Part shown: one piece after another, positions 16,404-25,667 of the stretch
How positions within the stretch are numbered: the first letter of the stretch is position 1
How the letters are laid out: every line of letters begins with the position of its first letter
Origin: an uncultured Lysobacteraceae bacterium
GTDB taxonomy: Bacteria; Pseudomonadota; Gammaproteobacteria; Xanthomonadales; Xanthomonadaceae
Assembly (NCBI GenBank): GCA_936911875.1
Contig: CAKZGB010000018.1
Location: 52,123-116,122 of the forward strand
Direction: 5' to 3'
Length of the DNA: 64,000 nt
Translations under genes and position numbers: made by a program
The notes under the pieces: generated by a model
Seen by the model: the letters and a program-made list of their open reading frames with translations, nothing else
Database searches by the model: none
Told to the model about the DNA's origin: nothing

Positions 16404-19400
16404 ACCGACTCCGTGTGAGTTGCGGTGTGCGTATCCACCGGCTTGATAAGGGACTCGAGTTTATCGAGATTACGGCCCACGGTTTCCGGCGAGCGTGTGA
16501 ACTTGGCCAGTGCCGCGTAAAACGCCGGAACCACGAACAGCGAGAACAGCGTGGAGAACGACACACCGAACACAATCACGATACCAATGGTCGAACGCGA
16601 AGCCGAGCCCGGACCGCCTGCCACAATCAGCGGCACTGCACCGACCACTGTAGCAATCGAGGTCATCAGAATCGGACGCAGACGCACCGTTGCCGATTCA
16701 AGAATGGCCTGGTGGATGTCACGGCCTTCGTCACGCAGCTGATTGGCAAACTCGACGATCAGGATGCCGTTCTTAGCCGCCAGACCGACCAGCATGACGA
16801 TACCGATCTGACTGAAGATATTGAGCGTGCCACCACTGATCCACAGGCCGAGCAACGCACCCAGCACGGCCAGCGGCACGGTCAGCATGATGACGAATGG
16901 GTGGACAAAGCTTTCGAACTGCGCCGCCAGCACCAGATACACAATCAACAGGGCCAGTGCGAAGGTCAGCATGACCGAACTGCCGGCAGCGTTGTACTCG
17001 CGCGACTCGCCCTTCCAGTCGATTTGCGCCTGACCCGGCAACACTTCGGCAACGGCGGCTTTGACGTCGGCCACTGCCTGACCCATCGGATAGCCCGGTG
17101 CCAAGCCGGCACTGATCGTAATGGAACGCAGACGGTTAAAGCGATTGAAGCTGCTGGGCTCGGCGGTATTGTTCAAGGTCACCAAGTTGCTCAGCGGAAT
17201 CATCGCGCCGCTGCGACTGCGCACTTGAATGGATTCGAGATCCGCAGGCGAAGCGCGTTCCTCGCGCCCGGCCTGCAACATGACGTCATACTCTTCGCCA
17301 CCTTGCACAAAGGTCGAGACCTTGCTGCCGCCAAGCAGCGATTCGAGCGCGCGACCGATATCGGTCTGACTCACACCCAAGTCGGAGGCACGTTGCGAAT
17401 TCACAGCAATGCGCAACTGCGGCAACGTTTCTTTGTAATCCGAATCGGGCGATTGGATAATCGGGTTCTGCTCGAGCTTCGTCAGGATCGCATCGCGCCA
17501 GCGTGTCAGCTGTGCATAGTCCGGGCCCTGCAGAACTAGCTGTAACGGTTGACCGCGCGTACGCACTAGCCCACCACTGACCTGCGGACGCGCCTGCACG
17601 CCGCGCAGTTTGCTCAGCTGGCCACGCAGACTGTCGGCCACCTCCTGCGTTGACTGATCGCGCATGCGCCAGTCGTTGAGGAAGACCATGATGCGGCCGA
17701 CGTTCATACCGCTACCGCCACCGCCAAAACCGCCCGGAACGCGCGGGTTGTAACGCGTGATGACTTTGTCCTCGCCGGTGAGCGGCGCCAGGATGTGTTC
17801 GGCTTCCTGCACCTGCTTGACGGTGTAGTCGAAACCCGCACCCTCCGGCGCAGTCAGCGTGATGCTGAAGCTACCGCGATCTTCGGCCGGTGCCAGCTCG
17901 CTCGGCACCACCTTGAGCAGCAGCACGATCAGGCCAACGGAAACCGCCACCACACCAATAAACAGCCACAGCCGCTCTACCGTGTGATTCAGAAAACGGC
18001 GATAGCGTTCCGTAACCGCATCGATCAGGCCATTGAATTTGCGCACAATCCACAGCGATTTTTCTTCGGCATGCGGACGCACCAGCAGCGACGACATCAT
18101 TGGCGTCAGCGTCAACGCAATGAAGGCCGAAATCGCGACGGCACCGGCCATGGCGACGGCGAGCTCACGGAACAGGCGTCCCGTGTTGCCTTCCATAAAA
18201 CCGACCGGCAGGAACACGGCAACGAGCACGGCCGTCGTCGCAATCACCGCGAACGCCACCTGCTTGGTACCGCGCGCTGCCGCCAGCAACGGTGGCTCAC
18301 CCAAGTCCGCACGACGTTGAATATTTTCGAGCACCACGATGGCATCGTCGACCACCAGACCGATACACAGGATCAGCGCCAGCAAGGTCAGCAGATTGAT
18401 GGAGTAGCCGAACGCGTACAGCGGAATGAAGGCAGCGACCAGACAGATCGGCACCGTAACTGCAGGCACCAGCGCGGCGCGCACACTACCCAGGAACAGC
18501 CAGATCACGATCAGCACCAGAACCAGCGCTTCGACAAGCGTGTGATAGACGCGCTCGACCGAGGACTCGATAAACAAAGTGGTGTCGAATGCGACAAAAA
18601 TGCGCGTGCCTTGCGGCAACGTGGCTTGAATTTCATCGGCGGCGGCACGCACGGCCTTGGCGACATCGAGACTATTAGCGGTCGATGTTTTGACGATGCC
18701 CAGACCGATATTCTGCTGGCCGTTGCTGCGATAGTAAGAACGGCGCTCGGCGGTGGTGAGTTCGACCTTGGCAATGTCGGCAAGACGCACCACATAGCCG
18801 TTGGCCGCCTTGGTAATCGGCAAGGACTCAAAATCCGCAGCCGTCCGATACTGACGCTCAACGCGCACTGCGAAATCACGGTCGGTGGACTCGATGCTAC
18901 CGGCAGGCAACTCGACGTTCTCGGAACGCAGCGCCGATTCAACATCGGAGATGGCCACACCGCGCGCCGCCATCTGATCGCGGTCGAGCCAAACGCGCAT
19001 CGCATAGCGTTGCTGACCGCCAACCATCACTGAGGCCACGCCATCGATCGACGACAGACGATCGGTCACGTAGCGGTTGGCGTAATCGGTCAGCTGCATC
19101 GAGTCCAATTTCTCGGAACTCATGTTGAGCCAGAGAATCGGATCGGAATCGCTTTCGACTTTGGATACTTGGGCCGGCTCGGCCTCATCGGGCAAGCGGT
19201 TGGTGACGCGACTGATCGCGCCACGCACATCGTTGGCCGCAGCTTCGATATCGCGGGCCAGCGTGAATTCGATCGAGACCGAAGCGCGACCTTGCTGACT
19301 GCGTGATTCGATGGTGCTGACGCCTTCGATGCCGGACAGCGCATCCTCAAGAACCTGGGTCACGCGCGTTTCGATGACCGCTGCTGATGCGCCCGGATAA

Positions 19401-19549
19401 TCGACACTGACGGATACGACCGGCGGATCAATGGCCGGCAGTTCGCGCAGCGTCAGGCGCGAGTACGCCATCAGACCCAAGACGATGATCAGCAAGCTCA
19501 TCACCGTGGCGAACACCGGTCGCCGGATGCTGAGCTCCGACAAACGCAT
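16400..19549 (-). CDS. RND efflux pump inner-membrane transporter (HAE1 type)
   Basis: The product is 1049 residues, the normal length for a proton-driven tripartite efflux transporter. It starts with MRLSELSIRRPVFATVMSLL, has the first transmembrane helix followed by a large porter-domain loop, the proton-relay Asp pair in GLVVDDAIVVLENIQRR, a second periplasmic loop, and the repeat-half signature GLAAKNGILIVEFANQ. The glycine-rich GGFGGGGSGMN at about residue 615 is typical of one subgroup. Its ATG overlaps the adaptor stop by one base (TAATG). Substrate, probably hydrophobic drugs or biocides, is inferred from the family. No outer-membrane TolC-type gene is in the window. Confidence 0.94.
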   Translation of the reverse strand: MRLSELSIRRPVFATVMSLLIIVLGLMAYSRLTLRELPAIDPPVVSVSVDYPGASAAVIETRVTQVLEDALSGIEGVSTIESRSQQGRASVSIEFTLARDIEAAANDVRGAISRVTNRLPDEAEPAQVSKVESDSDPILWLNMSSEKLDSMQLTDYANRYVTDRLSSIDGVASVMVGGQQRYAMRVWLDRDQMAARGVAISDVESALRSENVELPAGSIESTDRDFAVRVERQYRTAADFESLPITKAANGYVVRLADIAKVELTTAERRSYYRSNGQQNIGLGIVKTSTANSLDVAKAVRAAADEIQATLPQGTRIFVAFDTTLFIESSVERVYHTLVEALVLVLIVIWLFLGSVRAALVPAVTVPICLVAAFIPLYAFGYSINLLTLLALILCIGLVVDDAIVVLENIQRRADLGEPPLLAAARGTKQVAFAVIATTAVLVAVFLPVGFMEGNTGRLFRELAVAMAGAVAISAFIALTLTPMMSSLLVRPHAEEKSLWIVRKFNGLIDAVTERYRRFLNHTVERLWLFIGVVAVSVGLIVLLLKVVPSELAPAEDRGSFSITLTAPEGAGFDYTVKQVQEAEHILAPLTGEDKVITRYNPRVPGGFGGGGSGMNVGRIMVFLNDWRMRDQSTQEVADSLRGQLSKLRGVQARPQVSGGLVRTRGQPLQLVLQGPDYAQLTRWRDAILTKLEQNPIIQSPDSDYKETLPQLRIAVNSQRASDLGVSQTDIGRALESLLGGSKVSTFVQGGEEYDVMLQAGREERASPADLESIQVRSRSGAMIPLSNLVTLNNTAEPSSFNRFNRLRSITISAGLAPGYPMGQAVADVKAAVAEVLPGQAQIDWKGESREYNAAGSSVMLTFALALLIVYLVLAAQFESFVHPFVIMLTVPLAVLGALLGLWISGGTLNIFSQIGIVMLVGLAAKNGILIVEFANQLRDEGRDIHQAILESATVRLRPILMTSIATVVGAVPLIVAGGPGSASRSTIGIVIVFGVSFSTLFSLFVVPAFYAALAKFTRSPETVGRNLDKLESLIKPVDTHTATHTESV

Positions 19550-20697
19550 TAGCGAGTCCCTTGCGCGGACGCAGCTGCGGGAGCGACACCGCCCTCGGCA
19601 GCTGCAGGCGCTACGCCCGGCGATCCGCGATACGGCGAGGCCTTCACCTGTCCGCCATCGGTCACCTTGCCGGAGCCGTCCACCACGATGCGATCACCGG
19701 CCAGCAAGCCCGACTGAATCTCGACCCAGCCATCGCGACGCTCACCCAATTGCACTACAACCGACGACACCTTGTCACCGTTGCCAATACGGAACACACT
19801 GCTGTCCGCGCCGTTCTGCACGATGGCAATCTCGGGAACCACCAGCGCCTGGCGCGGATGTTGTGCCAGACGCACCGTCATCAGCATGCCCGGACGCAAT
19901 GCATAACCCGGGTTAGCGAACGCGGCGCGTACCGTGGCGGCACGCGATGCCGGATCGACGCGGATGTCGACGTTGCGGACCGTGCCTTCGAACGGACGAT
20001 CAGGATAGGCCTGCGAAGTGGCAGTCACGGTCTGACCCTGGCGCACGGAAGGCAACTTAAGTTCCGGCACCGGGAAATCGACATACACCGAACTGATACT
20101 GTCCAAAGTGGCAATTTCGGTCCCTGGCGTAATCAGTGCGCCCGGCGAAATGCGACGGATACCGAGCACGCCCGCAAACGGGGCGCGAATCACACGGTCG
20201 CTCAAATTGGCGCGAATGGTGACGACCTGCGCCTGTGCGGTTTCGAGTGCGGCACGCTGCGTGTCCAGCTGCGCCGCAGAAATAAACTGATCTTTGGCCA
20301 AGGCGGCGTAGCGGTTGTACAGCGATTGCGCCTCACGCAATTGGGCCTGCGCTTGCGCCAGCGACGCATCTTGCTGCTGCCCGGTCAGCGTGACCAGCGG
20401 GGTGCCGCGACCCACAAACTGGCCGCTGGCAAAATGCACGCGACTCACGGTCTCGGACACCTTGGCGGCAATGGTCACCGATTCCTGCGCCTGCACCGTA
20501 CCCAGGGCAGACAGACCGTCGGCCCAGGATTGAGGTTTGACAGTGAGGGCGGTAACCGTTTGCGGTTTGCCGCCACCACCTTTACCACCCGCCTTTCCGG
20601 CGTCTCCCCCGGCCGGATTCTTGTCACCATCGGAACACGAGGCCATCGACAAGGTGAGAGTCAGAGCAAGCGCGCAGTTAGTCAGTATTCGCAACAT
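19549..20697 (-). CDS. RND efflux periplasmic adaptor (membrane fusion) lipoprotein
   Basis: This 382-residue adaptor links the inner-membrane pump to an outer-membrane channel. The N-terminal signal LALTLTLSMASC looks like a lipobox with lipidated Cys at about residue 21, followed by a Gly/Lys-rich spacer, a lipoyl half-domain (ESVTIAAKVSETVSRVHF), a coiled-coil hairpin (about 115-165), the second lipoyl half (VIRAPFAGVLGIRRISPGALI), beta-barrel and membrane-proximal domains. It is the first gene of the adaptor-pump-YfiF operon. The ATG at 20697 is forced: an in-frame TAA lies 9 nt upstream, inside the -10 box, which implies a nearly leaderless message. Confidence 0.93.
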   Translation of the reverse strand: MLRILTNCALALTLTLSMASCSDGDKNPAGGDAGKAGGKGGGGKPQTVTALTVKPQSWADGLSALGTVQAQESVTIAAKVSETVSRVHFASGQFVGRGTPLVTLTGQQQDASLAQAQAQLREAQSLYNRYAALAKDQFISAAQLDTQRAALETAQAQVVTIRANLSDRVIRAPFAGVLGIRRISPGALITPGTEIATLDSISSVYVDFPVPELKLPSVRQGQTVTATSQAYPDRPFEGTVRNVDIRVDPASRAATVRAAFANPGYALRPGMLMTVRLAQHPRQALVVPEIAIVQNGADSSVFRIGNGDKVSSVVVQLGERRDGWVEIQSGLLAGDRIVVDGSGKVTDGGQVKASPYRGSPGVAPAAAEGGVAPAAASAQGTR

Positions 20698-20705
20698 AGT
20701 CCGAC

Positions 20706-20711
20706 ATTATA
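20706..20711 (-). promoter_or_regulatory. -10 box (TATAAT) of the RND operon promoter
   Basis: The minus strand reads a perfect TATAAT only 8 nt before the adaptor ATG at 20697, so transcription should start within a base or two of the start codon. The -35 region is weak. A palindrome occupies the spacer (see next entry), as expected for a repressed promoter. Confidence 0.6.
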
Positions 20712-20714
20712 AGT

Positions 20715-20728
20715 TGACCGATCGGTGA
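20715..20728. promoter_or_regulatory. Palindromic operator candidate in the RND promoter
   Basis: ACCGATCGGT (20717-20726) is a perfect 10-bp palindrome, with near-symmetrical flanks TG and GA. It sits between the presumed -35 and -10 boxes of the efflux operon. Position and form suit a TetR-family repressor such as those that control efflux pumps; no such regulator gene is adjacent, so the binding protein is unknown. Confidence 0.5.
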
Positions 20729-20776
20729 CATCTTCCCATCTAACGTTTAAAGCTCGGTTACGTTGACACCCAATGC

Positions 20777-20804
20777 AAAACGCCGACCCTAAGGCCGGCG
20801 TTTC
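20777..20804 (-). terminator. Probable terminator after the aldolase gene
   Basis: An 8-bp stem AAACGCCG / CGGCGTTT with a 10-nt loop lies 33 nt past the aldolase stop. On minus-strand transcripts the stem ends in a short run of U. It would separate the aldolase from the RND operon promoter. The U tract is short, so efficiency is uncertain. Confidence 0.6.
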
Positions 20805-20836
20805 GTTATTGCAATGCGCGAAGTTCGCGCCGGCGC

Positions 20837-21841
20837 TTAGGCCGTCCACTCACCCAGAGCGGCCAGACCGTTGGCACGTGCGCGGTCAAACACGGTTTGC
20901 TGCGCAGCGGCCAGGTTGCCGGTCAGGTCTTGCGACCAGATCTTCAGGGCAGCCGACTGCATGGCGCGACCGTACGAGAACGTCAGCGGCCACGGTTGTT
21001 CGCCCATTTGGTTCATGGCGTTCAAGTGGGCCGTCGCCTTTTCATCGGACTGGCCGCCCGACAGGAACACGATGCCCGGCAAGGTGGCCGGCACGGTGGA
21101 ACGCAGGCAGTGCAGCGTGGCAGCGGCGACTTCTTCGACTTCTGCCTGTTCTTCGCAGGTGGTGCCGGAGATGACCATCGAGGCCTTCAGGATGGTGCCT
21201 TCGATCATGACGCCTTGTTCGCGCAGGGCGTTGAACAGCGACAGCAGCACGGCTTCGGTGACGTCGTAGCATTCGTCCAGATCGTGCGAGCCGTCCATAA
21301 TGACTTCGGGCTCCACCATCGGCACCAGGCCTTGTTCCTGGCACAGCGAGGCATAACGGGCCAGCGCGTGGCAGTTAGCGTCGATCGCGGTTTGCGACGG
21401 TGCATCGTCGCTGATGTTGATCACGGCGCGCCACTTGGCGAAACGGGCACCGAGCTCGTAATACTCTTTCAGACGGTCGCGCAGGCCATCGAGACCTTCG
21501 GTCACGACCTCACCCGGGAAACCGGCCAACGGGAAGGTACCCTTGTCGACCTTGATGCCCGGGATGATGCCGTTGTCCATCATGATCTTGGTGAAGGGCA
21601 CGCCGTCCTTGGTGGATTGGCGGATGGTTTCATCAAACAGGATGGCGCCGGACACATGCTGATTCAGGTTCGGCGTAGTCAGCAGCATTTCGCGGTAGGC
21701 GCGGCGGTTTTCCTCGGTGCATTCGACACCGACGCCATCGAAGCGCTTTTTGATGGTGGCGTTGGACTCGTCAATGGCGATGATGCCCTTACCGGGGGCG
21801 ACCATGGCCAGTGCGGTTTCGGCTAGCGTTTCGATGCTCAT
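20837..21841 (-). CDS. Fructose-1,6-bisphosphate aldolase, class I
   Basis: This 334-residue aldolase of the metal-independent class I (animal-like) family reversibly cleaves fructose-1,6-bisphosphate in glycolysis and gluconeogenesis. Signatures are AIDESNATIKKRF near the N-terminus, KVDKGTFPLAG, WRAVINI, PMVEPEVIMDG, the Schiff-base lysine in GTILKASMVISG, VFLSGGQS and the C-terminal WPLTFSYGRAMQ. The ATG at 21841 is preferred over an upstream in-frame TTG because GAGGA lies just before it. It opens a run of glycolytic genes on the minus strand, each with its own spacing. Confidence 0.95.
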   Translation of the reverse strand: MSIETLAETALAMVAPGKGIIAIDESNATIKKRFDGVGVECTEENRRAYREMLLTTPNLNQHVSGAILFDETIRQSTKDGVPFTKIMMDNGIIPGIKVDKGTFPLAGFPGEVVTEGLDGLRDRLKEYYELGARFAKWRAVINISDDAPSQTAIDANCHALARYASLCQEQGLVPMVEPEVIMDGSHDLDECYDVTEAVLLSLFNALREQGVMIEGTILKASMVISGTTCEEQAEVEEVAAATLHCLRSTVPATLPGIVFLSGGQSDEKATAHLNAMNQMGEQPWPLTFSYGRAMQSAALKIWSQDLTGNLAAAQQTVFDRARANGLAALGEWTA

Positions 21842-21876
21842 GAAAATCCTCAAATCTGGGCGAAATTGGCTGCGAA

Positions 21877-21882
21877 ATTATA
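21877..21882 (-). promoter_or_regulatory. -10 box of the aldolase promoter
   Basis: TATAAT on the minus strand lies 35 nt before the aldolase ATG, leaving a leader of about 28 nt with a GAGGA ribosome site. No good -35 match is visible at 16-18 nt. Confidence 0.5.
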
Positions 21883-21993
21883 CCCTGCATACCAATGCAA
21901 AGGGAGCTTCTTAAGCCAATTTCGGATTTTTGAGAGGAATTCAACTCGGCACCCACGGATTGGCAGCGCCGGCAAGCGCCTTCGCCACGCGGA

Positions 21994-23466
21994 TTACAGG
22001 CTGGCCAAGCCCACAGCCTGCCCGTTCACGCCCACCTGCAGCAGACGCAGCGTATTGGTGCCGCCGCGGCGGTCCATTTCGTCGCCATTGGTGACGATGA
22101 CGTGGTCGCCCACATCCAGCAGCCCGGCCTCGAACAGTTGGCGGGTGGCAAAGCGGGTGGCTTCACGGGCGGAGATGCCGCGATAGTCGAACGCTACCGG
22201 GGTCACATCGCGCATCAGCGCCATCCGACGACGCGCCGAGGCAAAGCCCGATAGCGCATAAATCTGCGAAGGCGCCCGGAACCGCGACAGGAAGCGAGCC
22301 GTCCCGCCGGTATCGGTCATGGCCACAATCGCCCGCACGCGCATGTGCTCACTCAGGAACATGGCGGCCATGGCGATGGCCTGATCGGCGCGCTGCAGAT
22401 TGCGCGGCGCACTTTCAAAATCGGTGTCGTGATCGAACTGCCGCTCGGCACCCAGACAGATGCGGGCCATGGCTTCGACGGCCTTGACCGGGAACGAGCC
22501 CGCCGCGGTTTCCTGCGACAGCATCACTGCATCGGTACCGTCGATGACGGCGTTGGCCACGTCCAGCACTTCGGCGCGGGTCGGAATCGGGCTCTCGACC
22601 ATGGACTGCAGCATCTGCGTGGCGGTAATCACGATGCGGTCCTGCTCCAGCGACGCGCGGATGATTTTTTTCTGCAGACCGGGCAACTCGGCATCGCCAA
22701 TTTCCACACCAAGATCACCGCGGGCCACCATCACCACATCGGAGGCGGCCACGATTTCATTCAGATTTTCGATCGCTTCGGCGCGCTCAATCTTGGCCAC
22801 CAGGTGCGCATCGCTGCCGAACGATTGCGCGACACGACGCGCCTCATTCATATCTTCGGCGTTGCGGCAGAACGACACGGCAATAAAGTCGGCCTTAAGT
22901 TGCGCCGCTACTTCGATCAGTTCTTTATCGCGTTCGGTCAGCGCGCCCAGCGACAAGCCGCCGCCCAGTTTATTGAGACCTTTGCGGTCACTCAGGAATC
23001 CGTCGTTCTGAACAATCGTGTGGATGACATCGCCTTCGATCTGCGTGACGCGCAGCTGCATCATGCCGTCGTCCAGCAGCAGCAAATCGTCCGTTTTCAC
23101 ATCGCACGGCAAATCGAGATAGCTCACACCGACCTGTTGCTCATCGCCGGCCGGGGCATCCTCACGCGCAATCAGGCGGAAGGGCGCACCGGCCTTCAAC
23201 GCGACCTTGCCCTGGGCAAAACGTTCGACGCGGATCTTGGGACCGGGCAGATCACACAGGATGCCGACTTCGCGACCGACCTTGGCCGCCGCCGCACGCA
23301 CCGCCTCCGCCCGCGCCACTTGCGCCGACGGATCACCGTGCGAGAAATTCAGGCGCACGACATCGACCCCGGCCGCCAGAATGGCATCGAGCACGGCGGG
23401 ATCATCGGTCGCGGGACCGAGTGTGGCAAGAATCTTGGTACGACGGACAGTTGGCGAAGTGCTCAT
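21994..23466 (-). CDS. pyk: Pyruvate kinase
   Basis: Pyruvate kinase transfers phosphate from PEP to ADP, the last step of glycolysis. The 490-residue length fits the bacterial family. Visible motifs are RRTKILATLGPATDD at the N-terminus, RLNFSHGDPSAQ, the catalytic region FIAVSFCRNAEDM, VAKIERAEAIENL, MVARGDLGVEIG and MLSQETAAGSFPVKAV, and a C-terminal regulatory domain. The ATG at 23466 follows a short spacer from pgk (80 nt), so pgk and pyk may be cotranscribed. No terminator is evident between them. Confidence 0.96.
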   Translation of the reverse strand: MSTSPTVRRTKILATLGPATDDPAVLDAILAAGVDVVRLNFSHGDPSAQVARAEAVRAAAAKVGREVGILCDLPGPKIRVERFAQGKVALKAGAPFRLIAREDAPAGDEQQVGVSYLDLPCDVKTDDLLLLDDGMMQLRVTQIEGDVIHTIVQNDGFLSDRKGLNKLGGGLSLGALTERDKELIEVAAQLKADFIAVSFCRNAEDMNEARRVAQSFGSDAHLVAKIERAEAIENLNEIVAASDVVMVARGDLGVEIGDAELPGLQKKIIRASLEQDRIVITATQMLQSMVESPIPTRAEVLDVANAVIDGTDAVMLSQETAAGSFPVKAVEAMARICLGAERQFDHDTDFESAPRNLQRADQAIAMAAMFLSEHMRVRAIVAMTDTGGTARFLSRFRAPSQIYALSGFASARRRMALMRDVTPVAFDYRGISAREATRFATRQLFEAGLLDVGDHVIVTNGDEMDRRGGTNTLRLLQVGVNGQAVGLASL

Positions 23467-23546
23467 GTGCAGCGTTTAGGAACCGAATAGGGATTCCGCC
23501 ACGCTAGCACACTGCGTTTACCGCGCCGCGTGCATACGATTTCCGT

Positions 23547-24719
23547 TTAGCCGCGGGCCTCGAGCGCCGCCACTGCCGGCAAGGTTTTGCCCTCAAGAAA
23601 CTCAAGGAAGGCACCACCACCCGTGGAAATGTACGACACGTCATCGGCGATGCCATACTTGTCGACAGCCGCCAGCGTGTCACCGCCGCCCGCGATCGAG
23701 AACGCCTTGGAATCGGCAATCGCGCGGGCCATCGCCTCGGTACCCTTGCCGAAGGCATCAAACTCAAACACACCGACCGGGCCATTCCAGACCACGGTAC
23801 CGGCCTTGGCGATCAGCTCGGCGTACTGCTTGGCCGTTGCCGGTCCGATATCCAGAATCATGTCGTCGGCACCCACGGCATCCACGGCTTTGACCGTCGC
23901 TTGCGCATCCGCAGTAAAGCGGTCTGCGACCACAACATCGACCGGCAGCGGAATGGTGGCACCGCGCGCTTGCGCATCGGCCATGATCTGACGCGCGGTA
24001 TCGAGCAGATCCGGCTCTACCAGCGACTTGCCGACGGAATGCCCCATCGCGGCGATAAACGTATTGGCGATACCACCGCCGACGATCAGCTGATCAACCT
24101 TGTTCACCAGCGAGCCCAGCAGCTCCAGCTTGGTGCTGACCTTGGAACCGGCAACGATGGCCAGCATCGGGCGCGCCGGTGCCTGCAGCGCCTTATGCAG
24201 CGCATCCAGTTCGGCCATCAGCAACGGACCGCCGGCGGCCACCTTGGCCTGACGGATCACGCCATGCGTCGAGGCCTGCGCACGGTGAGCGGTACCGAAC
24301 GCATCCATCACGAACACATCGGCCAGAGCCGCGTACTTCCTGGACAGGGACTCGTCGTCCTTGCCTTCGCCGACATTCATGCGGCAGTTTTCCAGCAGTT
24401 TGATCTGACCGGGCTCAATGGTGACGCCATCGGTCCAGTCGCGTACGAGTTCGACGTCCTGACCCAGCAGCTCGCTCAGGCGTGCAGCCACAGGTGCGAG
24501 CGAATCGGCCTCGGACCACTGACCCTCGGTGGGGCGACCCAGGTGCGAGGTCACCATCACGGCAGCGCCCTGCTCCAGCGCCAGACGCAAGGTCGGCAGG
24601 CTTGCCAGAATGCGCTGCTCCGAGGTCACGCGGCCGTTTTCAATTGGCACATTAAGATCCTGACGAATCAGCACCCGCTTGCCCTTGAGATCCAAGTCCG
24701 ACATCCGCGCAATGGCCAT
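23547..24719 (-). CDS. pgk: Phosphoglycerate kinase
   Basis: This 390-residue two-domain kinase interconverts 1,3-bisphosphoglycerate and 3-phosphoglycerate with ATP formation. Motifs include RVLIRQDLNVPIENG, TSHLGRPTEG, LLENCRMNVGE, DVFVMDAFGTAHRAQAST, VAGSKVSTKLELL, VWNGPVGVFEFDAF, and the nucleotide-binding GGGDTLAAV and STGGGAFLEFLEG. It is upstream of pyk on the same strand, and divergent from the small secreted-protein gene at 24832. The family assignment is certain. Confidence 0.97.
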   Translation of the reverse strand: MAIARMSDLDLKGKRVLIRQDLNVPIENGRVTSEQRILASLPTLRLALEQGAAVMVTSHLGRPTEGQWSEADSLAPVAARLSELLGQDVELVRDWTDGVTIEPGQIKLLENCRMNVGEGKDDESLSRKYAALADVFVMDAFGTAHRAQASTHGVIRQAKVAAGGPLLMAELDALHKALQAPARPMLAIVAGSKVSTKLELLGSLVNKVDQLIVGGGIANTFIAAMGHSVGKSLVEPDLLDTARQIMADAQARGATIPLPVDVVVADRFTADAQATVKAVDAVGADDMILDIGPATAKQYAELIAKAGTVVWNGPVGVFEFDAFGKGTEAMARAIADSKAFSIAGGGDTLAAVDKYGIADDVSYISTGGGAFLEFLEGKTLPAVAALEARG

Positions 24720-24831
24720 GCACCGCTCCCGCTCGTTTATGAATGAGGGCTTATTTTAGCAGTCCGAACGGAGCCTGCAGACGACCCGCGATTTAGGCAC
24801 GCTTCGATTTGAATATGTTTTACTGCGAATC

Positions 24832-25200
24832 ATGAACACGAAACGCAACACTCTGATTCTCGTCTCCACCGCCATTGCACTGTCGATGGCACTGCCCGCC
24901 TCCGCGCAAAGTGTGCGCCTGAAGGGCAACACCATGGCCTCACCGGAGTTGCAGTCGGCCACCGTGACGCAACTGATGGAGCGCTTCACGCCCGCCACCC
25001 AATGTGAGAAACCCGAACGCATCGAGCCCAAGACGCTGGCCATCCAACCGCGTTTGAACAAGGCCAAGAAGCCGATCGGTCTGGCCAAGGTCAAAGAACA
25101 GTGGACGGTCAACGGTTGCGGCAAGCAGCGCAGCTATCAGGTGGTTTATACGCTCGATGAGAAAAAGGGCACCCACATCGAGATCAGCGACGCCAAGTAA
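24832..25200 (+). CDS. Small secreted protein of unknown function
   Basis: I do not recognise this 122-residue protein. It has a clear signal peptide (MNTKRNTLILVSTAIALSMA, cleavage after PASA at about residue 24). The mature part is about 95 residues, basic, with a single pair of cysteines (TQCEKPE and VNGCGKQRSYQVVY) likely to form a disulfide, and ends in short beta-like segments. The WTVNGCGKQRSYQVVYTL segment recalls small exported proteins common in Lysobacterales, but that is only an impression. It is alone, divergent from pgk. Confidence 0.75.
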   Translation: MNTKRNTLILVSTAIALSMALPASAQSVRLKGNTMASPELQSATVTQLMERFTPATQCEKPERIEPKTLAIQPRLNKAKKPIGLAKVKEQWTVNGCGKQRSYQVVYTLDEKKGTHIEISDAK

Positions 25201-25207
25201 GCGTCCG

Positions 25208-25234
25208 CCCTGCAGATGCCATCGGCAGGGTCTT
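25208..25234 (+). terminator. Weak hairpin between convergent genes
   Basis: CCCTGC (25208-25213) pairs with GCAGGG (25225-25230), with an inner GAT/ATC pairing, followed by TCTTA. It lies just after the small secreted-protein gene and before the convergent DUF3293 end. The lack of a T run makes this a low-confidence terminator. Confidence 0.4.
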
Positions 25235-25667
25235 ACAGATCCGGGTGAAAGATGAGTTCGGCGCGGCCGCTGGCGTCGAGCGCGACCACTGCGTTCTGCG
25301 CCAGCGTCACGCATGCGCGTTGCGCCTGTTCGCGCGTCCACGGATAGACAAAGAAGCCATCCTCGCGCCACACGGTGGCCCCCTCGCCTTCGCCTTCGCC
25401 AAATGCGGCGACAAATGACATGCCCTGATCGCGCAGACGTTGCGCCAACGCCTCGTTGTGCTGCCCGTTGACGTGCACCGGCTGCTCGACACTATGCGGG
25501 TTCCATGCCGTTAGCATCACGCCGAACCCGTCACCCATTTCCTGTCGAAGGCGATCCGGGACGACGTTGCCTTCGCCGATGTGAATGACCACACCCGCGC
25601 CAAAGGCGATCACATAGCGCGCCTGCTGATACGAGGCCAGCATCTCGGGCGTCATGCGCTCGCTCAT
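25233..25667 (-). CDS. DUF3293 family protein
   Basis: This is a 144-residue cytoplasmic protein of unknown function. The family pattern is visible: an N-terminal YQQARYVIAF strand, LTAWNPHSVEQPVHVNGQHNEALAQRL in the middle, then a glycine- and glutamate-rich stretch GEGEGEGATVWREDGFFVYPW, and a hydrophobic C-terminus with QNAVVALD. Its ATG overlaps the stop of the truncated haemoglobin gene (ATGA at 25664-25667), so both are translated from one message. No biochemical role is known to me for this family. Confidence 0.8.
   Translation of the reverse strand: MSERMTPEMLASYQQARYVIAFGAGVVIHIGEGNVVPDRLRQEMGDGFGVMLTAWNPHSVEQPVHVNGQHNEALAQRLRDQGMSFVAAFGEGEGEGATVWREDGFFVYPWTREQAQRACVTLAQNAVVALDASGRAELIFHPDL

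Noticed and set aside
17795..19033. A 412-codon plus-strand frame inside the RND pump gene
   Set aside because: It is rich in His, Gln and Arg, as usual for antisense frames of such genes, and has no ribosome site.
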